In this document: piece after piece, positions 50,692 through 58,513 of the stretch
How the letters are laid out: each line of letters starts with the position of its first letter
How positions within the stretch are numbered: the first letter of the stretch is position 1
From: Dehalogenimonas alkenigignens
GTDB taxonomy: Bacteria; Chloroflexota; Dehalococcoidia; Dehalococcoidales; Dehalococcoidaceae
Direction of reading: 5' to 3'
DNA: 64,000 nt
Assembly (NCBI RefSeq): GCF_001466665.1
Contig: NZ_KQ758903.1
Coordinates: 989,684-1,053,683, forward strand
Made by a program: the position numbers and the translations under genes
Notes under the pieces: model-generated
What the model saw: the letters and a program-made list of their open reading frames with translations, nothing else
Database searches by the model: none
Told to the model about the DNA's origin: nothing

Positions 50692-52089
50692 TTATTCAGT
50701 CACAGGAGCTCGGCTTGAAACAAGCTGAGCTCCTGTCTGGTTAAAACCCAGTACGCGGAGAGCAAAAAATACGGTCAGAATCGAATCAACCAGAATGCCA
50801 AGCCCGAAAAGTATCAATATCGAAGTGAAGGTTGAATTCCAGAGGCCTGCCAGATAAGCAATGAACGCCGCAACGTAGACTGTCCCATTGGTGATGGCTG
50901 ACTGATAAGCCTGGTATTGAGTCTTACCGATGCCATAGAAAATAGCATCTGTCACCATATTGAGTGCGAAAAGGATATAAGGCAAGATCAACAACATCAT
51001 TGCATGAACCGAATAATTGACGATTTCCGGATTTGAGTTCAGGAGTCCGGCAAACGGACGCCACAGTGGAAGCAATATCAGCCAGAGTACGATTACACTT
51101 CCCCCTATTGCCATCGACGAGTACCACAATTTACGTACCTTGGTGAGATCAGCAGAGTGATTGGCTATGAGTACCTTGGAGCACTCGGCAAGAGCTAGAA
51201 TCGGGACAAGCAGGAAGCTCCAGAAGATGTGCATTGAGAGGTAATAGCCACCGATATAATCTTCACCAAGAAGGTTCAACAGCCTCAGAATCATGAGGAT
51301 GTAAAAGACATTTCGGATAAGACTATCGAGGCCTGACCAACTGCCGACCTTGAGGTATGTCTTCCAATCGTGGAATGAAAAAAGCGAGGGAAGCGATTTT
51401 ACTTTTGACGAAATATAAGGTCGAAGCAACAAGATCGCGGTGATCAGCAGGGCAAGGCTTGAGACCATGTCTGCCCAGGCGACCCCGAGTACACCAATAT
51501 CCAGGGAGAATGAATAACCACCGTAGAAAACACTGTCAAAGATGAACCGGTAGACAACCTGCATAATCGCCAGGGTCAAGATAAAACGTTTTCGGTTGAC
51601 GGTCTCAACGATCACTATCGAAGCCGCACTTAGCAGGAAAACGGGTATGGCGGCTGTCTTTATTTTCAAAAAGGCCGCTGTCGTTTGCTGCAATGGCTCA
51701 GGAGTGCCGATTACCGAGACGAACTGGGACGAAAAGGTGAACAAAAAGACAGCTAATACCGATGAAATCGCGAGGATCATGGTGAAAGCCGTTCTGATTC
51801 GAGAATCAGGCCCGGCGTCACTCTGCAGCCCTTTACCTATGAAGAAGAACAAAGCCAGGACAAAGGTTTCTTGAATGATTTCAAGGAATAAATCGACGAA
51901 CTGCCATTGAGCTACGATTGATAGTGCGCTTGAATCGGGGATCGCATTCCCGATGAGGTAGACACTGTATGAACGGTAGAACTGTGGCAACGCCATGAAG
52001 AGGAAGATAAGCCCATACAGGCCCCAGTCCCACTGGCGAAAAAGAGGAGCTAGGAAACTTCGTGCAGAGGATAAGGTGTGCAATACCAT
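50692..52089 (-). CDS. MATE-type multidrug/organic cation efflux protein
   Basis: A 465-residue membrane protein with about 12 helices in two similar halves. The pattern ALSIVAQWQFVDLFLEIIQETFVLALFFFIGKGLQ and DIGVLGVAWADMVSSLALLITAI fits the MATE/MOP flippase superfamily, though it is a divergent member. It would use an ion gradient to export small molecules. It lies between ssrA-like copies A and B and is divergent from the SDR gene. Confidence 0.75.
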   Translation of the reverse strand: MVLHTLSSARSFLAPLFRQWDWGLYGLIFLFMALPQFYRSYSVYLIGNAIPDSSALSIVAQWQFVDLFLEIIQETFVLALFFFIGKGLQSDAGPDSRIRTAFTMILAISSVLAVFLFTFSSQFVSVIGTPEPLQQTTAAFLKIKTAAIPVFLLSAASIVIVETVNRKRFILTLAIMQVVYRFIFDSVFYGGYSFSLDIGVLGVAWADMVSSLALLITAILLLRPYISSKVKSLPSLFSFHDWKTYLKVGSWSGLDSLIRNVFYILMILRLLNLLGEDYIGGYYLSMHIFWSFLLVPILALAECSKVLIANHSADLTKVRKLWYSSMAIGGSVIVLWLILLPLWRPFAGLLNSNPEIVNYSVHAMMLLILPYILFALNMVTDAIFYGIGKTQYQAYQSAITNGTVYVAAFIAYLAGLWNSTFTSILILFGLGILVDSILTVFFALRVLGFNQTGAQLVSSRAPVTE

Positions 52090-52306
52090 GGCGGATCCTC
52101 TTTAGTGAGTGGTCAAATTATGGGAATTTTAGCTGGCTTTAAGTGGAAAATCCAGCTTCAGCGCTTTTCGATCTTGGCGGAAAACCGAGGGGTTGATGAG
52201 GCCCCTCGGTTACAATACAACGAATGTATGAAGACTGAAGGTGAATTAGGACCAGAAATTTGTGATAGAGTTTACCCCGAAAGCATTCAAATGAAAGGGC
52301 TCTGGA

Positions 52307-53125
52307 TTGAAGTCACTTAACAGTAAAACAGTAGTTGTCACTGGATCTAGCCGAGGTATTGGACTTGCAATCGCGAAAGCCTGTGCGGTTGCTGGGGCTA
52401 ACGTAGTACTATCATCGCGGAATATCAATAACCTTTGGAAGCCGATTAATGAACTTCGTGGAAGGGGATTCTCAGTTCAAGGGTTTCAAGCAGATGTCAA
52501 AAACGAAGCCGAGATTTCAAGTTTATTTGAAAGTAGCAAGTTAGCATTCGGGAAAATCGATGTATGGATAAACAATGCGGGAGTTGCTGGTGGCTACCGA
52601 ACTCTGCAATCTATGACACCTACCGAAATACAGGAAGTCATCAATACTAATCTAATGGGTACCTTATATGCTTGCAGGCTTATGATACCCTATTTTGTAT
52701 CCATGGGTGGCGGAACAATAATTAACATCGGTGGGCGTGGGGGACATGGGAATCCAAGTCCCTTCCAGGCTCCTTACGCCGCAAGCAAAGCGGCGATTAC
52801 CAGTCTTACGAGGAGCCTAGCTGCTGAGAACAAAGGTAAACCTGTATCGATTAACTGTTTCTTTCCTGGGATGGTTGAGACGGACATCTACAAGGATGTA
52901 ATGACCTGTCCAGAAACTGATTCTAAAATGGGTCTCATGCCGATATTACTCAAGGCATTCGCCACGCCAATAGATCGGGTACAAAAAGTGACTTTAGAAA
53001 TGTGTTGCTTTAGGCCTGGGAAAATTACTGGAAAGTGTTATTCCGCTGAACGTCCAGAGCGTTTCCTTCGAGCCTTGCGGGCTTTGCCGGATTTTTTAAG
53101 TTACTCGAAAACAAAGCCCCGCTAG
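52307..53125 (+). CDS. short-chain dehydrogenase/reductase
   Basis: A 272-residue NAD(P)-dependent SDR with TGSSRGIG (cofactor loop, about 12-19), NNAG (about 89-92), the active-site Tyr-x3-Lys in PYAASKAA (about 161-168), and the PG motif FFPGMVETD. The Ser of the triad is not obvious: INIGGRGG precedes the Tyr, so catalysis may be altered. The start is TTG at 52307. It has an A+T-rich composition and lies in the islet between copies A and B. The substrate is unknown. Confidence 0.85.
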   Translation: MKSLNSKTVVVTGSSRGIGLAIAKACAVAGANVVLSSRNINNLWKPINELRGRGFSVQGFQADVKNEAEISSLFESSKLAFGKIDVWINNAGVAGGYRTLQSMTPTEIQEVINTNLMGTLYACRLMIPYFVSMGGGTIINIGGRGGHGNPSPFQAPYAASKAAITSLTRSLAAENKGKPVSINCFFPGMVETDIYKDVMTCPETDSKMGLMPILLKAFATPIDRVQKVTLEMCCFRPGKITGKCYSAERPERFLRALRALPDFLSYSKTKPR

Positions 53126-53160
53126 TGGAGTCACATAGAGCCCTGCTATTTGTCATAGTC

Positions 53161-53262
53161 TCGTCCTCCTCGGAGAGTCGGACTCTCTCTGAAACAATGG
53201 ATATCCTGGAGTTGTTAAGATCAAGACAGATAGAGAGGCTTTAAGGCCTCTCTATCTGTTAT
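53161..53262 (-). repeat. ssrA-3'-end-like repeat, copy B, with hairpin
   Basis: TCGTCCTCCTCGGAGAGTCG, GACTCTCTCTGAAACAATGG and ATATCCTGGAGTTG are followed by ACAGATAGAGAGGC / GCCTCTCTATCTGT. It is the first of three copies in tandem between the SDR gene and rdhA-5. Confidence 0.6.
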
Positions 53263-53265
53263 TAA

Positions 53266-53367
53266 TCGTCCTCCTCGTAGTGTCGGACTCCATCAGAAAC
53301 GCGGCTTCGATAGTCAGAACGGGGAGTTCGAGGTTGTTCCTAACTCGAACTCCCCGTCCTATTGATT
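53266..53367 (-). repeat. ssrA-3'-end-like repeat, copy C, with hairpin
   Basis: TCGTCCTCCTCGTAGTGTCG, GACTCCATCAGAAAC, then a long hairpin GGGGAGTTCGAG / CTCGAACTCCCC. It follows copy B after three bases. Confidence 0.58.
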
Positions 53368-53423
53368 TTCGAGCAAATTATCTTAAAAAGGCTGGTGATT
53401 TCCCGCCACTAGCCTTATTTTAA

Positions 53424-53533
53424 TCGTGGTGGAGACGGGGGAGAGTCGGACTATACCTGAAACAATGGCGGAGGTTTGTTCGTGGCTGGATAAGACATTA
53501 ACAACCGAGGGGCTGATGAAGCCCCTCGGTTGG
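53424..53533 (-). repeat. ssrA 3'-end fragment, copy D (retains the CCA end), with hairpin
   Basis: On the minus strand this copy ends CCCCCGTCTCCACCA, the hallmark 3' acceptor end of bacterial tmRNA, preceded by the GTCCGACTCT T-loop-like segment and GTTTCAGG. The 5' T-stem strand no longer pairs, and no tag-peptide region lies upstream, so it is a fragment and not a working gene. The hairpin AACCGAGGGGC / GCCCCTCGGTT is at about 53500-53531. Confidence 0.62.
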
Positions 53534-53727
53534 TTATTGGGACTATTATGAAGCCCCTTTAAATAACCTCTCCCAGCATGATGAGATTAAAGTTTATTAA
53601 GGATTAAGTTCACCTTCACATTAACGAAAAAAAATCAGTACAAACACGTATTCACATGGTTTTCTCCCAGTTTTAAGATATCGTTAAAAGCAAATATCTG
53701 ATAGGAGGTGCAGATAACGATTTGACA

Positions 53728-53743
53728 TCTGGGAGAGACCAGA
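53728..53743 (+). promoter_or_regulatory. GANAGA-loop hairpin in the rdhA-5 leader
   Basis: TCTGG-GAGAGA-CCAGA on the plus strand, 45 bases before the start codon. Relative to TCCGG/CCGGA elsewhere, both stem strands changed together (C to T and G to A), which supports a paired structure. The overlapping frame TTG-ACA-TCT-GGG (53722) reads (M)TSGRDQ and continues in phase into rdhA-5. Confidence 0.72.
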
Positions 53744-53787
53744 GTTTTAGAGTCTTTCTCTACCGAAATCGTAACAGGAGGAGACAT

Positions 53788-55362
53788 ATGTCGATTTTCC
53801 ATAGCACGATGAGCCGCAGAGAATACATGAAAAGTCTTGGACTTTTAGGAGCTGGGATAGGTGGCGCCAGCCTGGTAGCGCCGGTATTCCACGATCTAGA
53901 CGAATTGATGGCTTCAGAGTCTGCTCAGATTAAACGAGCCTGGTGGATCCGAAATACTGAACATCCGACTGTAGATATAGATTGGAACCTGATGAAACGA
54001 CATCACGGTTTCCATAGCACCCAATCCGGCGTCATCCTTGCCCGTTATGCCGGCGGTCCAGCGGAGTATCAGGCGATTCTCGCTGCCGGAGATAAAGGGG
54101 TTACTGACGGCATCAAGAACAACACCCCTGGTTTAACGTTGAGGGATAACGCTCTTGGCACTGTCGCGAGGGGCTTGGGTTTCACAGCCGCGCGGACTGA
54201 TAAATTCGCTGACACGCGCCTTGTTGGCGTTAAAACACCGGAGCAATTTGGAGTGCCCAAGTGGCAGGGAACACCGGAGGAGAACTTCCGGATGATGCGA
54301 GCGGCGATGGTATTCTTCGGAGCTTCACATATCGGCGCTTCGGAACTCGATGCCGATCACAAGAAACTAGTCGGTTTGTACGGCGATAACATCGCCGAAT
54401 CATACTGGCCTTTTGGTTCAGCTCCAAAATGGCCGCCGCCGACGACAGTGACACAGCCCATCGAATTCGCTAATCAGTCGACCTTTTCGTTTGATAACGC
54501 TACCGGTTTAACAAAGATTCCTTCTAACATCCCGATCTTCAGTATCAGCTACACGATCCCTCAATCGCATGAGATGTTCCGAACGACGCCGTCTTCGGCG
54601 CTTTTCGCCGCTGCCAATATCACCAGGTACCGCCTGCGCGAGAACATGCGCATCTCCACCCAGGGCTTTGTCCGAATGCTTGGTTATCAAATGATGTATG
54701 ACGAGCCGTACAGAGGCATTCCGAGCATTGCCGGTGCCGCGTTGACCGGCTTGGTGGAAAACTCACGCCACACTATCATGGGTATCAGTCCCGAGCACGG
54801 TAATACCGTCGGTTTGTACGAAGTATTGACCGATCTGCCAATTGCCCACTCTCCAGCGATTGATGCCGGCATTTGGCGCTTCTGCCAGAGCTGCGGTATC
54901 TGCGCCAAGCACTGCCCGCCTGAAGCAATCGAGAAGAAAGGTGAGAGTGAGCCTTCCTGGGAGACCAGGCCTTCCTCGGTAACTCCGAAATTCGGTCAAA
55001 TTCCTGGACTTGGTTTTGACACAGAGCCAGAATTCTTCAAGGCTGGCCGCAAGACATACTGGACGGATATGATCAGCTGCCAGCTGTTTGCCCGCGGTTT
55101 GCCGAACCGCTGCCAGTTATGCTTCGGTGTCTGCGTCTTCAACAACCAGTACGGTGCGATGATCCACGACCTGGTGAGGCAGACGGTTTCGGTAACCCCG
55201 CTGTTCAACGGCGTGTTTGCCACAGCTGGTGAAACCTTCGGTTACGGCCTTAAAGAAGGCGAGAAGAAAGAAGAATGGTGGGATATGGAGCTACCAGCTT
55301 ATGGCTATAGCACTGGCTTCTATTCCAAGCATGGTGGATACAGTAGGGAGCGCCCATCATAA
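53788..55362 (+). CDS. rdhA: reductive dehalogenase catalytic subunit (rdhA-5)
   Basis: A 524-residue reductive dehalogenase from ATG 53788, behind AACAGGAGGAG. Tat signal SRREYMKSLGLLGAG (Tyr in place of the usual Phe), mature start KRAWWIRNTEHPTVDIDW. Cluster motifs are CQSCGICAKHCP and C-x11-C-x2-C-x3-C (ending CQLCFGVC). It is the longest RdhA here and is more like rdhA-2 at its ends (MSIFHST, APVFHDLDELM). It forms its own islet between ssrA-like copies D and E, with no rdhB. Confidence 0.95.
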   Translation: MSIFHSTMSRREYMKSLGLLGAGIGGASLVAPVFHDLDELMASESAQIKRAWWIRNTEHPTVDIDWNLMKRHHGFHSTQSGVILARYAGGPAEYQAILAAGDKGVTDGIKNNTPGLTLRDNALGTVARGLGFTAARTDKFADTRLVGVKTPEQFGVPKWQGTPEENFRMMRAAMVFFGASHIGASELDADHKKLVGLYGDNIAESYWPFGSAPKWPPPTTVTQPIEFANQSTFSFDNATGLTKIPSNIPIFSISYTIPQSHEMFRTTPSSALFAAANITRYRLRENMRISTQGFVRMLGYQMMYDEPYRGIPSIAGAALTGLVENSRHTIMGISPEHGNTVGLYEVLTDLPIAHSPAIDAGIWRFCQSCGICAKHCPPEAIEKKGESEPSWETRPSSVTPKFGQIPGLGFDTEPEFFKAGRKTYWTDMISCQLFARGLPNRCQLCFGVCVFNNQYGAMIHDLVRQTVSVTPLFNGVFATAGETFGYGLKEGEKKEEWWDMELPAYGYSTGFYSKHGGYSRERPS

Positions 55363-55396
55363 TCGGTTAGACACTTTTTCCATATCGAAAAATAGA

Positions 55397-55426
55397 CAAT
55401 TGAGGGGCTTCTGAGCCCCTCAATTG
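55397..55426 (+). terminator. terminator hairpin of rdhA-5
   Basis: CAATTGAGGGGCT / AGCCCCTCAATTG form a 13-bp stem with a 4-base loop, 34 bases after the rdhA-5 stop and directly before repeat copy E. Confidence 0.75.
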
Positions 55427-55444
55427 TTCATAAAATTCCCTTGA

Positions 55445-55487
55445 TCGTCCTCCTCGTAGAGTCGGACTCTCTCTGAAACGCGGGCGG
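55445..55487 (-). repeat. ssrA-3'-end-like repeat, copy E
   Basis: TCGTCCTCCTCGTAGAGTCG, GACTCTCTCTGAAAC. No hairpin of its own follows; the sequence runs at once into the antiporter fragment. Confidence 0.58.
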
Positions 55488-55499
55488 ACACATTTCTAG

Positions 55500-55669
55500 G
55501 GCTTGAGTTCATCATTGTTCTTTTAGCCGCCTATCTCGGCGGTATGATGGCACGCCGCCTAAAACTGCCAATCTTCCTTGGTTATCTAATTGGTGGGATA
55601 TTAATCGGACCGGGTGGATTCGGATTAATCGCCGAAACTTCAGTCATCAATGCACAAGCCTTATTCTAA
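55500..55669 (+). pseudogene. N-terminal fragment of a CPA2 (KefB/NapA-type) cation:proton antiporter
   Basis: The frame reads LEFIIVLLAAYLGGMMARRL, then LPIFLGYLIGGILIGPGGFG and LIAETSVINAQALF, the first two helices of a CPA2 antiporter. It then stops at TAA exactly where repeat copy F begins. The normal protein is about 400 residues or more, so it was cut by recombination at the repeat. Confidence 0.78.
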
Positions 55670-55772
55670 TCGTGGTGGAGACGGGGGGCTCGGGTCTGCC
55701 TGAAACAACGAATATCCTGGGGTAGCTAAACTCCAAACAAACCGAAAGGACCTTTCGCCTCTCGGTTTGTTG
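55670..55772 (-). repeat. ssrA 3'-end fragment, copy F (retains the CCA end), with hairpin
   Basis: On the minus strand it ends GCCCCCCGTCTCCACCA like copy D, and the two share further bases beyond the end (CGATTA-AATAAGGC). The hairpin AACAAACCGA / TCGGTTTGTT lies at about 55737-55772. Confidence 0.62.
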
Positions 55773-55836
55773 TTAGGTATCGTCATATTGAGATTTTTGG
55801 CACTGATCCCGTTTTCAGCCATAACCAACGTCTTCA

Positions 55837-56802
55837 TTAGGTTTCTCGGTTGCCAAACTTAGAGTTGCATGCATGATCGGGTGGCATGTTCGTTCGAGAA
55901 GGGCGCTTAAGGGAGGCAATAATGGCTATGACTAGTATCGAGGTGATGATAAGGAGCGATAAAAATGTTGGGACATGATAGATACCGGACAGGAGCATCT
56001 TAGTACCCAGGAAGACTAATACCGCTGCCAAGCCGTAATGCAGGTAATAGAGCCGGTTAGCGAAGCCTTCAAGAGCAAAGTACATAGAGCGCAAGCCCAT
56101 GATGGCGAACATGTTTGAAGTGTAAACAATGAAAGGATCAGTGGTTATCGCCAGTACCGCCGGAATTGAATCGACAGCAAAAATTATGTCTGTGGTCTCC
56201 ACGGCGACGAGCACAGCTAACAGCGGGGTGGCAATGCGGCGACCTTTCTCCACTATGAAGAACTTGTCACCGTTGTACTGATGGCTCATCGGCAGGAATC
56301 GGCGAAGTAACTTAAGAACGGGATTAGCCTCGGGGTGGGGGTCTTCTTCCTTTTTCATCCCCATGCGAATGCCGGTGAAGATAAGGAAGGCGCCAAAGAC
56401 ATAGATTATCCAACTGAAATTATTAATCAGTGCAATGCCGCCGAAGATGAAAGCGGCGCGCATTAGGATGGCGCCGACGATACCCCAAAAAAGTACCCGA
56501 TGACGGTATTCCCGCGGCACGCAGAAGTAGGTGAAGAGCATTAAAAAGACGAATAGGTTATCAACGGAAAGAGATTCCTCAACGATATAGGCGCTGAAGA
56601 AATCAATGGCATGCGTTGAACCTTCAAGTACCCATATGCCGATGCCGAAGAGCACCGCAAGACTTACCCACAAAGCCACCCAACCGAGGGCTTCCTTCAG
56701 TTTGATGATGTGAGCATGGCGGTGGAAAACAAAAAGATCCAGGCCAAGCATGGTGACTAAGAAAAGGTTGAAAAGTATCCAGGGCCAGATCCCAACGTCC
56801 AA
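55837..56802 (-). CDS. TerC/Alx family membrane protein
   Basis: A 321-residue membrane protein with about nine helices. The TerC core is clear: EESLSVDNLFVFLMLFTYFCVP (acidic and Asn residues in helix), LVAVETTDIIFAVDSIPAVLAIT (the second conserved acidic helix) and NMFAIMGLRSMYFAL. The family members Alx and TerC handle metal ions, especially manganese export. It is in the islet between copies F and G with a LOG gene. Confidence 0.93.
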   Translation of the reverse strand: MDVGIWPWILFNLFLVTMLGLDLFVFHRHAHIIKLKEALGWVALWVSLAVLFGIGIWVLEGSTHAIDFFSAYIVEESLSVDNLFVFLMLFTYFCVPREYRHRVLFWGIVGAILMRAAFIFGGIALINNFSWIIYVFGAFLIFTGIRMGMKKEEDPHPEANPVLKLLRRFLPMSHQYNGDKFFIVEKGRRIATPLLAVLVAVETTDIIFAVDSIPAVLAITTDPFIVYTSNMFAIMGLRSMYFALEGFANRLYYLHYGLAAVLVFLGTKMLLSGIYHVPTFLSLLIITSILVIAIIASLKRPSRTNMPPDHACNSKFGNRET

Positions 56803-56886
56803 CTTAAAATCCTTTGCTACCTATGATGGCTATAAAGTAATCTAAGGATGCTCTTATTTTCTCGTCAAGTGGTCTAGCTTATAAGC

Positions 56887-57561
56887 CTAGAGTGCTCTGT
56901 TTCCGACGCATTCGTGACACTCATGCCATTTATTGATTATTCTCATAATCTCATCTACATCATCAGTAATACGCAGGAGATCGAAATCGCTTTCAGAGAT
57001 ATAAGCAAGAGGATGAACTACATCGCGTAACCATTTCAGCAAGCCTTCCCAGAACGCACTACCGAACAAGATTACCGGGAAGGGTCTTATTTTTTCTGTT
57101 TGCATCAGGGTAAGTAACTCTGTGAGTTCATCCAGGGTTCCAAGCCCGCCTGGCATAATAACGAAGGCAGTCGCATATTTTACCAGCATGACCTTTCTGG
57201 TAAAGAAGTGGTCGAATAGCAAGGATTTGGTAGCATATTCGTTATGTGGTTCCCCAGGTAAGGTAATGCTGATACCTACTGAATTGACTCCAGCTGCTGT
57301 GGCTCCTTTGTTAGCTGCTTCCATTACCCCAGGTCCGCCACCCGTAATGATATTGAAGCCATTTTTGCCAAGATTCAAGGCGATTTCTTCAGCCTGTAAA
57401 TAAATTGGATCATCCGGCTTCACTCTTGCAGAGCCAAAGATGGTCACTGCCGGTTCAATACTGTCAAGCCGATCAAAGCCAGTGACAAATTCGCCAATGA
57501 TTCTGAAAAGACGCCAAGACTCGTCTTTGCTGAGATTATTGATCTCGTAATTGTTGGCCAT
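56887..57561 (-). CDS. LOG-family (TIGR00730-like) nucleoside monophosphate phosphoribohydrolase
   Basis: A 224-residue Rossmann-fold protein with the family signatures GGGPGVMEAANKGA (about 77-90) and MPGGLGTLDELTELLTLMQ (about 137-155), the P-G-G-x-G-T-x-x-E motif of LOG and former lysine-decarboxylase-like proteins. Such enzymes release free bases from nucleotides. It lies 84 bases upstream of the TerC gene on the same strand. Confidence 0.9.
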   Translation of the reverse strand: MANNYEINNLSKDESWRLFRIIGEFVTGFDRLDSIEPAVTIFGSARVKPDDPIYLQAEEIALNLGKNGFNIITGGGPGVMEAANKGATAAGVNSVGISITLPGEPHNEYATKSLLFDHFFTRKVMLVKYATAFVIMPGGLGTLDELTELLTLMQTEKIRPFPVILFGSAFWEGLLKWLRDVVHPLAYISESDFDLLRITDDVDEIMRIINKWHECHECVGNRAL

Positions 57562-57672
57562 CTAGAAAGCTCTCACTTAGGATTCAGGTAGCCAAGCTAA
57601 AAAGAAGCATGTGGAATTCCAACGGGCATTATACAAGAGTCTGTAAAAATTCGTCGACTCGGTTTGTCTCAG

Positions 57673-57777
57673 GTCGTCCCACTCCTAGAGTCGGACTCCA
57701 TCAGAAACAACGGATATCTGGTCGTGGCTGGATGAGACAATGACAACCGAAGGACTGATGATGCCTCTCGGTTGTTA
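57673..57777 (-). repeat. ssrA-3'-end-like repeat, copy G, with hairpin
   Basis: TCGTCCCACTCCTAGAGTCG, GACTCCATCAGAAACAACGG and ATATCTGG are followed by GTGGCTGGATGAGACAATGA as in copy D and the hairpin ACAACCGA / TCGGTTGT. It separates the LOG/TerC islet from the HicAB islet. Confidence 0.58.
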
Positions 57778-57779
57778 AT

Positions 57780-58103
57780 CTAAATTGCTAACTTAGCACT
57801 GATAAGACGATTGACACTGACCTTTTCTTCAGCTGCCTCGATATACAATTTACGATGCAGTTCTGGTGGGATTCTGACCTGAAATTTACCTGAAAACTGC
57901 CTGATAGCAAAAGGCTCTGGTATTTTCTCGCCAGAGGCTTTTAGATCCCTGACAGACTCAGCAACAACAGTTTGAATGCCAGCCAGAGCTTCGGCCTGAT
58001 TCTTAGCCAACCAGCTGAGGCTGGGAAACTCAGCGCACAATCCCACGTACTCATGGTCCTCTTCAGACCAGGTAACCCGATAAGTGTATTTATCCATCTT
58101 CAC
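57780..58103 (-). CDS. hicB: HicB-type antitoxin
   Basis: A 107-residue antitoxin. The N-terminal partial RNase-H-like fold (YRVTWSEEDHEYVGLCAEFPSLSWLAKNQAEALAGI) is followed by a C-terminal ribbon-helix-helix DNA-binding segment (KFQVRIPPELHRKLYIEAAEEKVSVNRLI). It should neutralise the adjacent HicA and repress the operon. It overlaps hicA by one base. Confidence 0.9.
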   Translation of the reverse strand: MKMDKYTYRVTWSEEDHEYVGLCAEFPSLSWLAKNQAEALAGIQTVVAESVRDLKASGEKIPEPFAIRQFSGKFQVRIPPELHRKLYIEAAEEKVSVNRLISAKLAI

Positions 58104-58339
58104 TATCCCAACCTTTCTATGGCTTTAAGAACCTGTTTAACTTGATAGACTTTAGCTTTACCATTATCATCCTGAATATTCACCCTCGGATCTCCCTGCC
58201 ATGGCATTTTGTAAATTCGATGGCTTCCGCCTTTTCGCGGTTCGCCAAAGTAGTGAGTGCACACTCTAGACAACTCATCAAAGCTGATATCGGCAGGGTT
58301 GGATTTCATCTGGCTGACTATTTTCTCTATCGCTTTCAC
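58103..58339 (-). CDS. hicA: HicA-type mRNA interferase toxin
   Basis: A 78-residue toxin of the double-stranded-RNA-binding-like HicA fold with the catalytic His in RKGGSHRIYK and the family start MKAIEKIVSQMKSNPADISFDEL. It cleaves mRNA when free of HicB. Toxin-antitoxin pairs stabilise mobile DNA, which fits its place between repeats G and H. Confidence 0.88.
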   Translation of the reverse strand: MKAIEKIVSQMKSNPADISFDELSRVCTHYFGEPRKGGSHRIYKMPWQGDPRVNIQDDNGKAKVYQVKQVLKAIERLG

Positions 58340-58401
58340 AAAGTAATAGTATCAATAATGATACTGTATGTCAATAGGTTGACAGAACAACATCTCCAAT
58401 C

Positions 58402-58436
58402 GATCTATTCTGCCTGAAACAATTGCGGATGTATCT
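58402..58436 (-). repeat. ssrA-3'-end-like repeat, copy H (partial)
   Basis: Only the inner part remains: TCTGCCTGAAACAATTGCGG. The GTCGTCC arm is missing. Confidence 0.4.
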
Positions 58437-58513
58437 ACCTGTTCAGGCTTTTATCCTATTGTTGGGGGAATTACAAAATATTTTCGGGAAAATATTGCTC
58501 CGGCATATGGGTA

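Noticed and set aside
53424-53540. An intact tmRNA gene ending at copy D
   Set aside because: The 3' acceptor end is there, but the T-stem is broken and upstream there is no tag-peptide reading frame, pseudoknot region or matching 5' acceptor strand.
50640-57777. Hammerhead ribozymes, because CTGATGA and GAAAC occur in several repeat copies
   Set aside because: CTGATGA is only the loop of a terminator-like hairpin and is missing from copies B, C and F. The core elements are not in the order or pairing needed for a hammerhead.
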